Origin: a virus
Virus record (IMG/VR): IMGVR_UViG_3300021478_000001
Span: 22,934 to 86,933 of that record
Direction: 5' to 3' (one strand)
Length of the DNA: 64,000 bases
Below are positions 6,222 through 17,024 of this stretch, one piece after another (the stretch's first letter is position 1; every line of letters begins with the position of its first letter). The position numbers and the translations under genes were made by a program. Below the pieces are notes generated by a model. That model made no database searches. It had not been told where the DNA came from and saw nothing but the letters and a program-made list of their open reading frames with translations.

Positions 6222-8210
6222 ATGCCGATTATACCATGGGAGTGTGCACATGGTGATACACCATCTGTCTCGCTGCCATGTGCATCTACTGTTGCGATTG
6301 CGCCGCTTGATGATTCGGTAGATACGAACAATGTTATAATCACTGGTTCGGGGACTATTACTTCATTTGGACTCGGGCCATTAGTCACCAAACAAGTTAC
6401 GTTTGAACCAAGTGGATCCATCGTATTAACTCATAGTGCTTCGTTATCGTTGCTTGGTCATGCAACAAGGACAATCACTAATATATCTGTAGGAAAATAT
6501 TCCTGTGACGGTGCAGGTAATTGGATAGAATTAAGTTTTACTGATACTGTTGTAGGAGGTGGATCTGGTGGTGGTCCGGGAGCAACTGGTCCAACAGGTC
6601 CTACAGGACCGACTGGTCCAGCTGGTTCTTCTGGCGGTGCCACTGGTCCGCGTGGTGCAACTGGTCCTACAGGACCAACTGGATCCACTGGTCCTACAGG
6701 ACCACAAGGAATTGTTGGTCCGACTGGCGCGACTGGTATTACAGGATCGGCTGGAGTTGTTGGACCAATTGGACCAACGGGTCCGCAAGGTAATGTTGGT
6801 TCTACAGGAACGACTGGAGCAACAGGTCCACAAGGAACTGCTGGATCACCTGGAGGTGCCACTGGACCAACTGGTCCTGCTGGCATAAATGGTGCGACTG
6901 GAGCGACGGGTGCATCAGGTTCTCCTGGTTCTCCTGGAGGAGCAACAGGAGTTACCGGCCCGACTGGTCCACAAGGAATAGTTGGTCCAACTGGCCCAAT
7001 AGGAGTTACAGGACCGACAGGTTTACAAGGACTAGCTGGTCCAACTGGACCAACTGGTTTAACAGGAATTACTGGACCAACTGGTTTGCAGGGAATAGCT
7101 GGTCCTACTGGTCCACAAGGAGTAGTTGGACCAACTGGTCCTATAGGGTTGACAGGTACGACTGGTCCGACAGGAGTTGGTACGACCGGCGCTACTGGTG
7201 TAACAGGTCCTATTGGAGTTACTGGACCTATTGGGCCAACAGGAGGAGCTGGACTAGCAGGACCAACTGGTCCAACTGGACCGTCAGGATCTGCTGGAGG
7301 GGTTGGACCAGCAGGAACTACCGGAGCAACTGGACCTACAGGATCTGCTGGTGGTGCAGGTCCACAGGGAGTAACAGGTCCTACTGGACCATCAGGATCT
7401 GCTGGTGGTGTAGGAACTACCGGAGCAACTGGACCGACTGGTCCAATAGGATCGGCTACGGTTTTGTGTGGTTGGATTGCTGGGTTAACACTTTCGAATG
7501 ACGGTACGACGCCAACGACCAAGCTTGATATTGCCGCCGGTCAAGCCGCCGACAGTGGCAACGCCGCGCTGATCAGTATCGGCGCGTTCATCAAGGCGAT
7601 CAGCGGCGCGTGGGTTTTTGGTTCCGGCAACAACGGCATGGGCAACGGACTCACTGTTGCCGCGAACACTTGGTATCACGTTATCCTGGCGAACAATAAC
7701 GGCACGCCGGATATCTACTTCGATACCTCGGTAACTGGAGCAAACAGGCCAAGCGGTATTTCTGATACCAAAGTTCGTCGTATCGGCTCGTTCAAGACCA
7801 ACGCCTCGTCGCAGATTATCGCGTTCATTCAGAACGGTGAAGAGTTTTTGTGGGCTATTCCGGTCACTGATTATAGCGCTCAGGGTCAAGGAGCGACGGC
7901 TAATCTTTATGTCTTGTCGGTGCCGACAGGAGTTCAAGTTTGGGCGATATTCTCAATCCAAATTAACGGCACGACAATAGTAACAAACTTGCTGGTCTAT
8001 TCTCCAGACATGGGCTCCGGTCTTACGGCAACCATGGGATCAGGCGGCATTACAACGCGCATGGGAGCGGCAAACTCGGTCAGCGCCACTATCCCTGCTC
8101 CAGTGCGAACCAATACTAGCGGTCAGGTCTATGTTGTTCAGAACGCCGCTGGTAACAGCTTCTCACTCACGACTTTGGGTTGGATAGATCGGCGCGGTAT
8201 GGACGCGTGA
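6222..8210 (+). CDS. Collagen-like appendage/fibre protein 1
   Basis: A 662-residue protein: an N-terminal beta-type domain (about 1-118), about 95 Gly-X-Y triplets dominated by GPTGPTGP (about 125-412), and a C-terminal globular domain (about 413-662) with [11 protein letters not shown]. Collagen-like triple helices form trimeric stalks, so this is probably a virion fibre or head/tail appendage. The C-terminal domain would be the trimerising or host-binding head. It is the first of four collagen-like proteins in the window and lies upstream of the capsid genes rather than with the tail fibres. Confidence 0.85.
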   Translation: MPIIPWECAHGDTPSVSLPCASTVAIAPLDDSVDTNNVIITGSGTITSFGLGPLVTKQVTFEPSGSIVLTHSASLSLLGHATRTITNISVGKYSCDGAGNWIELSFTDTVVGGGSGGGPGATGPTGPTGPTGPAGSSGGATGPRGATGPTGPTGSTGPTGPQGIVGPTGATGITGSAGVVGPIGPTGPQGNVGSTGTTGATGPQGTAGSPGGATGPTGPAGINGATGATGASGSPGSPGGATGVTGPTGPQGIVGPTGPIGVTGPTGLQGLAGPTGPTGLTGITGPTGLQGIAGPTGPQGVVGPTGPIGLTGTTGPTGVGTTGATGVTGPIGVTGPIGPTGGAGLAGPTGPTGPSGSAGGVGPAGTTGATGPTGSAGGAGPQGVTGPTGPSGSAGGVGTTGATGPTGPIGSATVLCGWIAGLTLSNDGTTPTTKLDIAAGQAADSGNAALISIGAFIKAISGAWVFGSGNNGMGNGLTVAANTWYHVILANNNGTPDIYFDTSVTGANRPSGISDTKVRRIGSFKTNASSQIIAFIQNGEEFLWAIPVTDYSAQGQGATANLYVLSVPTGVQVWAIFSIQINGTTIVTNLLVYSPDMGSGLTATMGSGGITTRMGAANSVSATIPAPVRTNTSGQVYVVQNAAGNSFSLTTLGWIDRRGMDA

Positions 8211-8219
8211 GGAACAAAG

Positions 8220-8600
8220 ATGGCAACTGGTACGGCACAATCACAAGCAATCTATGTTGCTAATTCACTGCTCGGTGTCGCGCAGCAGATTATGAGTATT
8301 TATGAACAGATTGGTTTGCTTAGTCAGCAATGGAATGATCAACAAGTAGCAAATACGATGGCGACTTTTTCAACAGTTAATGAAACGCCAGATGGTGGTA
8401 TTGGTGATCCTGATCCAACACCTATTAACGGTCACAATTTTGATCCAGCGATTTATCCTGGTTTGAGTCGCTCGGTATCAGCGATGGAGGTGACGCAGAT
8501 TAAGACGGCACTTGATGATATTAAGGCTTACATTGATGGCCAAGATCTTCCGCCTAATCCTGGTGCCCGTGCCATTCTTAATGTGGCGACTGGTGGATGA
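8220..8600 (+). CDS. Hypothetical protein between fibre and capsid genes
   Basis: A 126-residue protein with a helical N-terminus (A-I-Y-V-A-N-S-L-L-G-V-A-Q-Q), a Gly/Pro-rich central loop and a C-terminal helix. AGGAA lies upstream of the ATG. It sits between collagen-like protein 1 and the protease-capsid fusion. No family recognised. Confidence 0.65.
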   Translation: MATGTAQSQAIYVANSLLGVAQQIMSIYEQIGLLSQQWNDQQVANTMATFSTVNETPDGGIGDPDPTPINGHNFDPAIYPGLSRSVSAMEVTQIKTALDDIKAYIDGQDLPPNPGARAILNVATGG

Positions 8601-8612
8601 AGGATCAAACAA

Positions 8613-11219
8613 ATGCCCATGAAACCGCATAAAGGTGAAAGCCAGAGTGATTTTATGAGTCGCTGTGTGCCAGAAATGATGGGCGATGGCAAGCGTGAAC
8701 AGGATCAAGCTGTGGCAGCGTGCGCACAGATTTGGCGAGATAAGGACAAGATGATGAAAAATCCAGCTAAGGAGTATGCAGATCCAGGTTATCAAGCGGA
8801 TGGTAAGAAGCGATTTGCCATCGATACCAAGGATCAAGTGCGTGTAGCATGGTCTATGGTTCATAATGCTAAACTTGAAAAGAATTACACGGTAGCACAA
8901 CTTAGTCGGATTGAAATCCGTATTACGAACGCTTGGAAAATTTTAGTTGATCCTAGTGGTCCACCAGCTATTGATGATATTGGTGCTATGCAGGCATTGC
9001 GAAAGACAGTAGTTAAAATTGGTGATGCACCTGATGTTGAAGAAGGTGAAAGTCACGATGATTACATGGATCGCTGTATGGAGGAACTAGGCGCTGAAGT
9101 TGGTGGCGACAGTCCTGATGATGATGAAGCAGAAATTGCTTGTGAAGAGATGTTTGAACTTTCTGAAGAAGAAAAAGCTGTGTTTGGATCTGCTCTCATT
9201 ATGCACAAGACACATGCGGAAGCAGCAGAAGGGATGGAGTTTATTTTATCTGACGCCACGGCAGATCGCTTTGGTGATATCGTGGAAGTTAATGGGTGGG
9301 ATTTTGAAAATTTTAAGAAAAATCCTATTGCTTTGTTCGGTCATAATTCGTCCTTCCCGATAGGGAAGTGGAAGAACATCAGGATTAACGAAGACAAGGA
9401 TCTTCGCGCTGAATTGCAGTTGGCTCCGAAAGGCACCAGTGATCGTATTGATGAAATTCGCAAACTGATTGAAGCGGATATTCTTCGGGCAACATCTGTG
9501 GGCTTTCGACCGTTGGATCATGCACCAATTAACAGCAAAGATCCTTGGGGTGGAACGAGATATACCAAACAAGAATTGGTGGAATGCAGTCTGGTATCAG
9601 TACCAGCAAATCCCAATGCTTTGGCTGTAGCCAAGAGCTTGAATATTTCTCCATCTACCGTTCGCATGGTGTTTGGCGAGGATGCCAGCAAAGGCATTGT
9701 GCAGCGGAGTTTAGACGTCGCGAACCGTGGCGAGCATGCCGACAATAAGCGGGGCGCAAAAGAGGGTACTAAAACTGGCGAGCATGCCGAACGTAACGGT
9801 GAAAGAGCGAAAGGACAAAAAATGTTGCTTTCACAGCGCATCCAGGAGGCGGAGAAAAATCTCCTAGCTCTCCAGGATAATCTCGACAAGCATCTCGAGG
9901 GTATCGACGATGGGAACCCCTCTGAAGATCAGATGGTTCTCACCGAAGATTTCACTGCCAAGATTGAGGTTGCCACGCGGCATCTCAAAAATCTCAAGGC
10001 TATCGAGACCAGGAATGCTGGTGGCGCGCAGGATGTAGGTGATCTTGAAAAGCGTGGGAATGGTAAGGCGCCTGCGAATGTCAGCATCATTCTGCCCAAG
10101 AAGAAAGTGGAACCGCTTGACTTTTTGGTACGCGCGGCGTTGGTGCGTTGCAAGTCCAAGATCGACGGCGCCACTATCGATGATACCCGCCGGAAGATTT
10201 ACGGCGATGATGAAGCTACGCGCGTCATGTGCGACTTGATGCTGAAAGCAGCGAGCGCGCCGGCGATGACTACTGTGACAGGATGGGCTGCAGAACTTGT
10301 GCAGACTATCTGGGCAGCGTTCATGGAAGTCTTGTTGCCTGTGAGCGTTTATCCGCGACTTTCGGCGGCTGGTCTGTCGCTGACGTTTGGTGCTGCCGGT
10401 AAGATTATCATTCCTACTCGTAATCTTACTCCATCGATCAGCGGCAGCTTTGTTGGAGAAGGTCAACCTATTCCAGTGAGACAAGGTGCCTTCTCGTCGC
10501 AACAACTTACGCCGAAGAAGATGGCTGTCATCACGACCTGGACTCGTGAGATGGACGAGCATTCAATCCCAGCAATTGAGGGTCTGCTGCGGCAAGCCAT
10601 CCTGGATGATACCGCAATCAGCCTGGACACTGTTTTGTTGGACGTCAATCCGGCCACGGCAATACGTCCGCCTGGTTTGCGTTCTTACCAGGCAGGACTC
10701 ACGCCATCAGCTGTTGCAACTAATCCGTTTGCGAATTTTGTTGCTGACTTCAAGTCGCTCTATGGGGCGCTCTTGACGTTGACTAGCGGCAATGTTCGTA
10801 ATCCGGTTATTATGTTGAATCCAACACAGGTCTTGGGTATCTCGTTGATCCAACCTCCGAATGCTGCTACCACTTTGTTCCCATTTATGACCATGATCGA
10901 TGGGGGCAAAATTCTCAAGGTGGGTTTGATTGAGTCGGCGACGGTACCGGTGGGCATGGCCATCATGGTGGATGCTGCTGATTTCACAACTGCTGGCGCT
11001 GAAGGTCCGCGCTTGGAAATCAGTGATCAAGCAACACTGCATATGGAAGACACCACACCGCAGGATATCGTTGGAGGTGGTGCATCTGGCCCGACTGTTG
11101 CTAATCCTGTGAAGAGTATGTGGCAGACGGATAGCTTGGCGCTGCGCTTGATCATGCATATGAACTGGATCATGCGGCGTCCGGTAGTTTCCTGGATGAC
11201 TGGAGTCCAGTGGGGTTAA
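8613..11219 (+). CDS. Prohead protease-scaffold-major capsid protein fusion (HK97 type)
   Basis: An 868-residue protein joining three jobs. Residues 1-200 hold two copies of a GES-x-x-D-(F/Y)-M-x-R-C motif with a distal Cys, flanking a small domain with K-E-Y-A-D-P-G-Y. Residues about 205-350 are an HK97 (U35) prohead protease, with the catalytic His in FGHNSSFP (near 244) and Ser in ATSVGF (near 295). Residues about 404-475 form a scaffold-like coiled coil (QRIQEAEKNLLALQ). Residues about 510-868 are an HK97-fold major capsid protein with VGEGQPIPVRQ. The protease would cut itself free and trim the scaffold. A paralogue of the capsid part alone lies at 15246. Confidence 0.88.
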   Translation: MPMKPHKGESQSDFMSRCVPEMMGDGKREQDQAVAACAQIWRDKDKMMKNPAKEYADPGYQADGKKRFAIDTKDQVRVAWSMVHNAKLEKNYTVAQLSRIEIRITNAWKILVDPSGPPAIDDIGAMQALRKTVVKIGDAPDVEEGESHDDYMDRCMEELGAEVGGDSPDDDEAEIACEEMFELSEEEKAVFGSALIMHKTHAEAAEGMEFILSDATADRFGDIVEVNGWDFENFKKNPIALFGHNSSFPIGKWKNIRINEDKDLRAELQLAPKGTSDRIDEIRKLIEADILRATSVGFRPLDHAPINSKDPWGGTRYTKQELVECSLVSVPANPNALAVAKSLNISPSTVRMVFGEDASKGIVQRSLDVANRGEHADNKRGAKEGTKTGEHAERNGERAKGQKMLLSQRIQEAEKNLLALQDNLDKHLEGIDDGNPSEDQMVLTEDFTAKIEVATRHLKNLKAIETRNAGGAQDVGDLEKRGNGKAPANVSIILPKKKVEPLDFLVRAALVRCKSKIDGATIDDTRRKIYGDDEATRVMCDLMLKAASAPAMTTVTGWAAELVQTIWAAFMEVLLPVSVYPRLSAAGLSLTFGAAGKIIIPTRNLTPSISGSFVGEGQPIPVRQGAFSSQQLTPKKMAVITTWTREMDEHSIPAIEGLLRQAILDDTAISLDTVLLDVNPATAIRPPGLRSYQAGLTPSAVATNPFANFVADFKSLYGALLTLTSGNVRNPVIMLNPTQVLGISLIQPPNAATTLFPFMTMIDGGKILKVGLIESATVPVGMAIMVDAADFTTAGAEGPRLEISDQATLHMEDTTPQDIVGGGASGPTVANPVKSMWQTDSLALRLIMHMNWIMRRPVVSWMTGVQWG

Positions 11220-11329
11220 TAGTTCGGGGCACTAACCAGCACTAGATGCCCTGAAGGGGACTGGCATGCTGATCTGTTTGCTGGCAGGGAATGTCGGTCC
11301 CCGCTCATTCTTAACCAAAGGAGCCTGAA

Positions 11330-11659
11330 ATGGCAGAAGAAAAGCACGTATCGGAAGAAGCAAAAAAGCGCATGGCGGAAGATAAGAAAAAACTTGAAAC
11401 TGAGCGTGAAGCACGCGCCAAGGCGCAAGCAGAACACCAAAAGAAGATGACAGGTCGACCGACTCCTACTCAGGAAGAAGCCGACTTAATCAAGCTTGGT
11501 CATCATCCGGAACTTGAACCTGATGGTTCTACAGATCCGTATGCTGTTCCTACCACTACCGAGACCAAGCATATGGAGCATGCTGAAGGTAAGCCGTATC
11601 AGACGCGCCAGCAAATGCCGGCGAGTGGACGCGGCAGCACTGAAAGCAAGTCTTCCTAA
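11330..11659 (+). CDS. Charged hypothetical protein downstream of the capsid
   Basis: A 109-residue, Lys/Glu-rich, helical N-terminus (about 1-40), then G-R-P-T-P-T-Q-E-E-A-D-L and an acidic Pro-rich tail. AAAGGAG lies seven bases before the ATG. Its stop overlaps the portal start (TAATG). Small proteins with a GRPTPTQEE motif are common beside HK97 capsid genes; the role is unknown. Confidence 0.7.
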   Translation: MAEEKHVSEEAKKRMAEDKKKLETEREARAKAQAEHQKKMTGRPTPTQEEADLIKLGHHPELEPDGSTDPYAVPTTTETKHMEHAEGKPYQTRQQMPASGRGSTESKSS

Positions 11660-13110
11660 TGGGCTTTGCAAAGCGCCTATCTACTTGGGCCGGAGCCGCC
11701 ATCAAGGCGGTCTCCGGTTTTCCTGCCGAGGGCCAGTATCGTCCTGGTCCTTGGTATCTTCCTGTAACACATGGATGGTTGCCCGCGGATGTTGGTAACT
11801 CTTTGAATTGGTGGCAGAACGGATATACTCCGATATTGCAAAGTGCACAGTTATCAATTATAGAAGCTTGTGTTGGTGCATATTCACAGACGATGGCGAT
11901 GTGTCCTGGAGATCATTGGCGTTCTAAATCTAATGGTGGTCGAGAGCGTGTTACGAATTCTTCGCTGTGTCGTATCTTGCGATATCCTAATGATTATCAG
12001 TCAATGTCTGATTTTTTGTTGAATGCTGTGCGTCAATTGTATTTGCAGGGTAACGCCTATGCGCTTTGTATACGAAATTCACGTTTTGAAATTACTGAAT
12101 TGCATCTTATGGATAACCGCTATTGTCGAGCGCTGATAGACGGTAGCGGTGAAGTGCATTATAGCTTGGGAGGCAATTGGGTTATTGAAAATCGTATAGG
12201 GCCATTAGCAACAGTGCCTCAGCGTGACGTGCTGCATATCAAATTGCATTGTGACCAGCTTCGTAATCCATTGATTGGTCAGACGCCATTGGCGGCGGCT
12301 TATTTGGATACTGCAATGGGACAAAGTATTAAGGAACAACAATTCATATTTTATCAACGCCAAGCAAAGCCTGGATTTGTGCTGAGCACTGATCTAACTT
12401 TGGAAAAAGATCAAGTCAGTGCTCTGCGTGATCGTTGGACAGAACAAACGACTGGAGCCAATACTGGCGGTACTCCAATTCTTACTGGAGGTTTGAAGCC
12501 GCAACAGATTCCAGTAACAAGTTGGCGTGATGCTCAACTCGCTGAGTTGCTCAAGCTGACAGATCAAGATATCGCCATGGCTTTTCGAGTGCCGCCGCAG
12601 ATAATAGGTATACCGGCGCACAGTACTCATGGCACGACAGAAGCAATGATGCGTTCTTGGATTGCTACTGGATTTGGATTCTGCATCAATCATGTTGAAG
12701 AAGCTTTTGGATTGACCTTTGGTCTCAAGGGTCAGCCTGATGATTATGTAGAATTCAGCACAGACATTCTTTTACGATCTGACTTTAAGGATCGTATTGA
12801 TGGGCTTACTAAAGCCGTGGTCGGTGGTATCTTTTCACCGAATGAAGCACGGAATCAAGAAGATCTTCCTAATGTGCCGTTTGGAGATGAGCCGCGCGTG
12901 CAACAACAAGTAGTCCCGCTCAGTGCAGCGGGTAAAATACCAGCATCGCCTGCCGCTCCGCCAGCACCTCCGGCACCAAAAGCACCGGAGGAGCCGCAGA
13001 GGAGCTTGAACGCTGATGCAAGAAGAAACAGCTTTGCCAGAATCCTCCTTAACAGATCAAGACAACTTGAACGGGAACAACAGCGAAGAATTTCCGGACG
13101 CGTTGCTTGA
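11659..13110 (+). CDS. Portal protein (HK97 type)
   Basis: A 483-residue protein that would form the dodecameric ring through which DNA enters and leaves the head and on which the terminase docks. It has the HK97 portal features: an early [11 protein letters not shown] helix, D-V-L-H-I-K followed by G-Q-T-P-L-A-A-A, and the [14 protein letters not shown] wing-loop region near residue 310. A Pro/Ala-rich linker and a basic tail close it. It starts in the TAATG of the preceding gene and overlaps the next gene by 95 bases. Confidence 0.9.
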   Translation: MGFAKRLSTWAGAAIKAVSGFPAEGQYRPGPWYLPVTHGWLPADVGNSLNWWQNGYTPILQSAQLSIIEACVGAYSQTMAMCPGDHWRSKSNGGRERVTNSSLCRILRYPNDYQSMSDFLLNAVRQLYLQGNAYALCIRNSRFEITELHLMDNRYCRALIDGSGEVHYSLGGNWVIENRIGPLATVPQRDVLHIKLHCDQLRNPLIGQTPLAAAYLDTAMGQSIKEQQFIFYQRQAKPGFVLSTDLTLEKDQVSALRDRWTEQTTGANTGGTPILTGGLKPQQIPVTSWRDAQLAELLKLTDQDIAMAFRVPPQIIGIPAHSTHGTTEAMMRSWIATGFGFCINHVEEAFGLTFGLKGQPDDYVEFSTDILLRSDFKDRIDGLTKAVVGGIFSPNEARNQEDLPNVPFGDEPRVQQQVVPLSAAGKIPASPAAPPAPPAPKAPEEPQRSLNADARRNSFARILLNRSRQLEREQQRRISGRVA

Positions 13111-14581
13111 TGCAGGTGCGGCGGTTCTAGCTCAACTCCGTGAGGAGTGGAAGAGAGAATGGTCGCGAGATTATGAAGTTATGCAATCGAAACACCGCGA
13201 ATTTGAAGCGGTGATGCGTGCTGAGTTACTTATGATCAGACTTGAAGTTTCTAACTTGTTAGCACAAGTCAAGCACGGTGATCCTGGAGAGCCTGGAGAG
13301 CCTGGACGTAATGGCGCCGATGGAGATAAAGGCGACAAGGGCGATAAAGGTGATAAAGGTGATCGCGGTGAAAAAGGTGATAAGGGAGATCTTGGAGAAC
13401 CGGGACGTAATGGAGATCCTGGATTGCAAGGCATTAAAGGTGAACAAGGTCTTCCTGGTTTGCCAGGAGTAACTGGACCTCAAGGTTTGAAAGGTGATTC
13501 TGGAGAACCTGGACGTAATGGTGAACCTGGAATGCGCGGTGAGCGTGGTGAAATTGGACAACAAGGTTTGATTGGACCTATTGGAGAGCGTGGTGAAAAA
13601 GGTGATTCTGGAGAGCCGGGACGTAATGGTGTTGATGGTTTGATTGGACCACGTGGTGAAAAAGGTGAATGTGGAGAACCTGGATCAATTGGAGAGCGTG
13701 GTGAAAAAGGTGATCCTGGAGAGCCAGGACGTAATGGCGCTGAAGGTTTGATTGGACCGCGTGGTGAGAAAGGCGAACCTGGATCAGTTGGATTGCGTGG
13801 TGAGAAAGGTGATATTGGAGAACCTGGACGCAATGGCGCTGATGGTTTGATTGGGCCATGCGGTGAAAAAGGTGATCAAGGGGACCGCGGTGAAAAAGGT
13901 GAGCCGGGAATACCTGGATTAAGCATTAAAGGTGATCAGGGAGAGCGCGGTGATAAAGGGGAACGTGGTGAAAGCGGCTCACGTGGTGAGAGGGGTGAAG
14001 TGGGCGATCCGGGGCGTAACGGCGCAATGGGAGAGCGTGGTCCCCAAGGTGAAAAAGGCGACCGTGGTGAAGCCGGTCCGCGCGGTACGATAGAAAGAAT
14101 TGTTCCGTGGACAGATCGCATCTTTTATGAAGGTGATCTGGCAACTCATAGAGGTTCCAGCTGGCAAGCAGTTCGCGATACCGCAAAAGAACCTGATAGT
14201 ACTGATGATTGGAGACTAATAGCGGCGGCTGGTCAGCCTGGAGTAACATTCAATATTCGTGGTACGTATTCTGAGAAAGAAATTTATCGAGCTCTTGATG
14301 TAGTCACTTTGGATTATGGATGGTTTGTAGCCAAGAAAGATAATCCAGGTGTGATTCCTGGTCCTGGTTGGCAGTCTGGTCCTGTGGGCAAGCGTGGTGA
14401 AAAAGGTTTGCCTGGAGATAAAGGACCGCAAGGACCAGTAGGTAAGGCCGCGCCGCATTGGATAGGTGTTAAGATTGATGGTTATGACTTGATAACTGTT
14501 TTGAGCGATGGCACAATGGGTCCTAAAATTTCCTTAACTAAAATGTTTGATCAATTCATAGCGGAACAGTTGAGGAAGTGA
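13016..14581 (+). CDS. Collagen-like appendage protein 2 with carbohydrate-binding-like domain
   Basis: A 521-residue protein. The first 85 residues are helical (heptad-like), then about 90 Gly-X-Y triplets rich in GEKGDKGD (about 88-362), which differ from the GPTG style of the other collagen-like proteins. After this come two short modules: [16 protein letters not shown] ending in WRLI (near 372-408), like chitin-binding type 3/CBM5-12 modules, and a related [14 protein letters not shown] one. A charged GEKG/GDKG style suggests a different triple-helix stability. It overlaps the portal gene, an odd site for an appendage gene. Confidence 0.82.
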   Translation: MQEETALPESSLTDQDNLNGNNSEEFPDALLDAGAAVLAQLREEWKREWSRDYEVMQSKHREFEAVMRAELLMIRLEVSNLLAQVKHGDPGEPGEPGRNGADGDKGDKGDKGDKGDRGEKGDKGDLGEPGRNGDPGLQGIKGEQGLPGLPGVTGPQGLKGDSGEPGRNGEPGMRGERGEIGQQGLIGPIGERGEKGDSGEPGRNGVDGLIGPRGEKGECGEPGSIGERGEKGDPGEPGRNGAEGLIGPRGEKGEPGSVGLRGEKGDIGEPGRNGADGLIGPCGEKGDQGDRGEKGEPGIPGLSIKGDQGERGDKGERGESGSRGERGEVGDPGRNGAMGERGPQGEKGDRGEAGPRGTIERIVPWTDRIFYEGDLATHRGSSWQAVRDTAKEPDSTDDWRLIAAAGQPGVTFNIRGTYSEKEIYRALDVVTLDYGWFVAKKDNPGVIPGPGWQSGPVGKRGEKGLPGDKGPQGPVGKAAPHWIGVKIDGYDLITVLSDGTMGPKISLTKMFDQFIAEQLRK

Positions 14582-14584
14582 GCT

Positions 14585-15235
14585 ATGCAACAGATCCTCA
14601 ATGTAATCACCAAGTCTGACACGTATGATTTAGTGACGCTTGCTGAAATGAAAATGAAAATGTTTATTCCGACTACGGATACAAGCAAGGATGCTTTGTT
14701 GCAGGAATTGATTACCAACATTTCTGAAACGATTGCTAAGATGTGTAATCGTGTATTTGCTTATGAAAAGGTTGATGAAAGCTATTATCAGCTTAGTGAT
14801 GATTGTTATACTCAACGTCTGTATTTGTCGCGTTGGCCTGTGGTTAAGACAGACATTGAAACTTTTATGCAGAATCAGATTGATATTTCTAGTTGGTTAG
14901 CAGATGGTACTTGTGTGCTTGAAGAAGAAACAGGCACCATTTATCTATCATCAAGTAATGGACCATGGACTGGTCAAGTTGATGTAGTTTACAGCGGCGG
15001 CTATCAATTGCCGGATGGCGCACCAGGAACATTGAAGTTTGCTGTTGAAGCTGTTATTCGTGAAAGTTACATGTCGTGGATTAGAAATCCAGCATTGTTT
15101 GGAGTTCGTTTGTTAACTCATAAGCAAGCGCGCATAGGCTACTATGGTCCGAATATGTTTCCAGTAATGGGACTTCCACAGACTTGGAAGACTGTTGAAA
15201 GCTTGATCTACAAATACATACGTCATTGGGTCTGA
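14585..15235 (+). CDS. Head-tail connector (gp6-like adaptor)
   Basis: A 216-residue protein with the adaptor pattern: helical N-terminus with K-D-A-L-L-Q-E-L-I-T, C-N-R-V-F near residue 57, a strand region Y-L-S-R-W-P-V, and a C-terminal helical part. Such adaptors bind below the portal. GGAAG precedes the ATG. The position after the portal agrees. Confidence 0.7.
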   Translation: MQQILNVITKSDTYDLVTLAEMKMKMFIPTTDTSKDALLQELITNISETIAKMCNRVFAYEKVDESYYQLSDDCYTQRLYLSRWPVVKTDIETFMQNQIDISSWLADGTCVLEEETGTIYLSSSNGPWTGQVDVVYSGGYQLPDGAPGTLKFAVEAVIRESYMSWIRNPALFGVRLLTHKQARIGYYGPNMFPVMGLPQTWKTVESLIYKYIRHWV

Positions 15236-15245
15236 AAGGTGGACA

Positions 15246-16310
15246 ATGAAACAGGATCGTGATCTAGTCAAGCAATTGACTCAGCAACCTTCCAATCAGG
15301 TTTGGCGTGCCGCTACCGCAGTTGTTAAGGGGCATGTGCTAGGTTGCACCGCGGAACAAGCGGCAAGAGGCTTGTATCCTGATGATCCAGTCACACCATT
15401 GATCTTGCGCGCGGGCAGTACGCAAGCGACAACGACGGATCCAGCATGGGCTGGACCGCTGGCGCAATATGCGGTGTCGCAAGCAATTGAAGATATTGTA
15501 GCGATGACTGTCGCTTATCGTTTGGAAATGGGCGGCGCATTGCGTATAGATTTAGGACGATTGGCATCAGTGACAGTTCCTGGCCGTGCTGTATCACCGG
15601 CTGATGCTGGAACATGGGTTGGAGAAGGACAACCAATTCCAGTTCGGCAAATGAATATTTTTCCAGGAGCAAAATTAACGCCGACAAAGTTGGCAGTTAT
15701 CGTGACTTTGACGCGAGAAATTACTGAAGCATCTAATATTGAAGATGTTTTGAAAAAGCTTTTGACAGAAGCTGCCGGAATAGCATTGGATACTGCGTTG
15801 TTTAGTACAGCGGCAGTGTCGGCAGTGAAACCGGCAGGACTACTATATGGTGTGACTCCACTAACTCCAATATCGAGCACTCTTGGTTTTGATGCTTGCG
15901 GCCAAGATATGGGTCTTCTTGTGCAAGACATTGCTACTCGTGGGGGAGGCCGCAATGCTTTCTTTATCGCAGCTCCTAAACAAGCAACTTCAATACGGTT
16001 TTTTGCTGGTGGTCAATTTGGTGATGCACCAGGAAAAGATATTCTGCCTGTCGCTGCATCTGTTGGTCTGCCTGTTGGGACCGTGGTATGTTTGGAGCCA
16101 GAAAGTTTGGTGTTCACCATTGCTGATCCACAGTTTTCGATCTCTAGTGTGGCAGCCGTGCAACAAGAAGATACGACGCCGACGTCAGATCTTACAAATG
16201 CTACCAAGTCGATGTATCAGATTGATGCTTATGCTTTGAAGATGATTGTGTGGGCGAGTTGGGGTTTGCGTGCTCCACATGTTTCTTTTATGAGCACTGT
16301 AAACTGGTAA
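15246..16310 (+). CDS. Second HK97-fold major capsid protein paralogue
   Basis: A 354-residue protein homologous to the C-terminal part of the 868-residue fusion: both contain VGEGQPIPVRQ, L-T-P-(K/T)-K and a T-R-E-(M/I) region, then L-D-T, and both end with a hydrophobic strand. It has neither protease nor scaffold segment. The phage therefore encodes two capsid-type proteins; this one may form pentons, a minor hexon or a different lattice position. The AAAGGT site precedes the ATG. Confidence 0.82.
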   Translation: MKQDRDLVKQLTQQPSNQVWRAATAVVKGHVLGCTAEQAARGLYPDDPVTPLILRAGSTQATTTDPAWAGPLAQYAVSQAIEDIVAMTVAYRLEMGGALRIDLGRLASVTVPGRAVSPADAGTWVGEGQPIPVRQMNIFPGAKLTPTKLAVIVTLTREITEASNIEDVLKKLLTEAAGIALDTALFSTAAVSAVKPAGLLYGVTPLTPISSTLGFDACGQDMGLLVQDIATRGGGRNAFFIAAPKQATSIRFFAGGQFGDAPGKDILPVAASVGLPVGTVVCLEPESLVFTIADPQFSISSVAAVQQEDTTPTSDLTNATKSMYQIDAYALKMIVWASWGLRAPHVSFMSTVNW

Positions 16311-16311
16311 A

Positions 16312-16683
16312 ATGTTTTTCATCCAAATAGATGCTAGTTCAGTCATCGAGCGGGTTGATGATATGATTGGCAAATTGAAAGGATTTCCAAATTTTATGGC
16401 CGATGAGTTAACTCATTGGCAAGCTGAAGACATGCATCGGACTGTTGGATTGAATACTGCATTAAAAGAAAATGTGGCTGAAACAATTATTACTCAGCAT
16501 ACCCAACCAGGAGAAGCACATCTCGTGCGTACTTCACGGCGTAGGATACGCAGAGTGTCTTCTAGACAGCTTTCAGCGCGACGTGGTTCAGCTAGTGAAA
16601 AACCGATTCTTCGGCAATCGCTTTTGGATTTGCTAGATCAGCGAATGCAAATGTTGTTGCAGGGTAAAATCACGTGGCGATAA
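16312..16683 (+). CDS. Hypothetical protein of the head-tail junction
   Basis: A 123-residue protein with an N-terminal helix-strand part and a very basic middle (R-R-R-I-R-R). It begins two bases after the previous stop and overlaps the next gene start by ten bases. Its place in the order (connector, capsid paralogue, this, joining protein) suggests a neck or HK97 gp10-like component. Confidence 0.55.
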   Translation: MFFIQIDASSVIERVDDMIGKLKGFPNFMADELTHWQAEDMHRTVGLNTALKENVAETIITQHTQPGEAHLVRTSRRRIRRVSSRQLSARRGSASEKPILRQSLLDLLDQRMQMLLQGKITWR

Positions 16684-17024
16684 ATTTTTCTACAGATTTG
16701 TATGGACCGTGCCAGGATACATTTGGTCGTCCTGTTACGTTTACGTCTACAAAAGGAAATTCCTTTAGCGGACCAGCGCGTGGCATTTATCGGAGTGATG
16801 AAATCAATATTGTTTTGGAAAATGGGTCTATAATTACTGATCAACAAACTATTTTGGATATTAAGACTGATGAATTTTCTGTCTTGCCGGTGCAAGACGA
16901 TACTATCAATATTCCTTTTGAACCTATATCAGGAGTGCCTGCGCTTGGTGATTTTCAAATCATTAATCTATGGCACAATGGGGGTGGTGAGACTACTCTA
17001 GTGATACGGAAAATTGAACCGTGA
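16674..17024 (+). CDS. Head-tail joining protein
   Basis: A 116-residue beta-rich protein resembling phage head-tail joining proteins (lambda gpFII-type/ATP-binding-sugar-transporter-like fold), with D-L-Y-G-P-C at the N-terminus and a C-terminal strand L-V-I-R-K-I. The start is GTG, with AGGG about ten bases upstream. It ends in GTGA, overlapping the next gene. Confidence 0.6.
   Translation: MAINFSTDLYGPCQDTFGRPVTFTSTKGNSFSGPARGIYRSDEINIVLENGSIITDQQTILDIKTDEFSVLPVQDDTINIPFEPISGVPALGDFQIINLWHNGGGETTLVIRKIEP

Noticed and set aside
6458-7522. Long minus-strand frame rich in Gly/Pro-Val (and similar at 13171-13833, 36468-36791)
   Set aside because: Mirror of the Gly-X-Y repeats of the collagen-like genes; no independent start signals.
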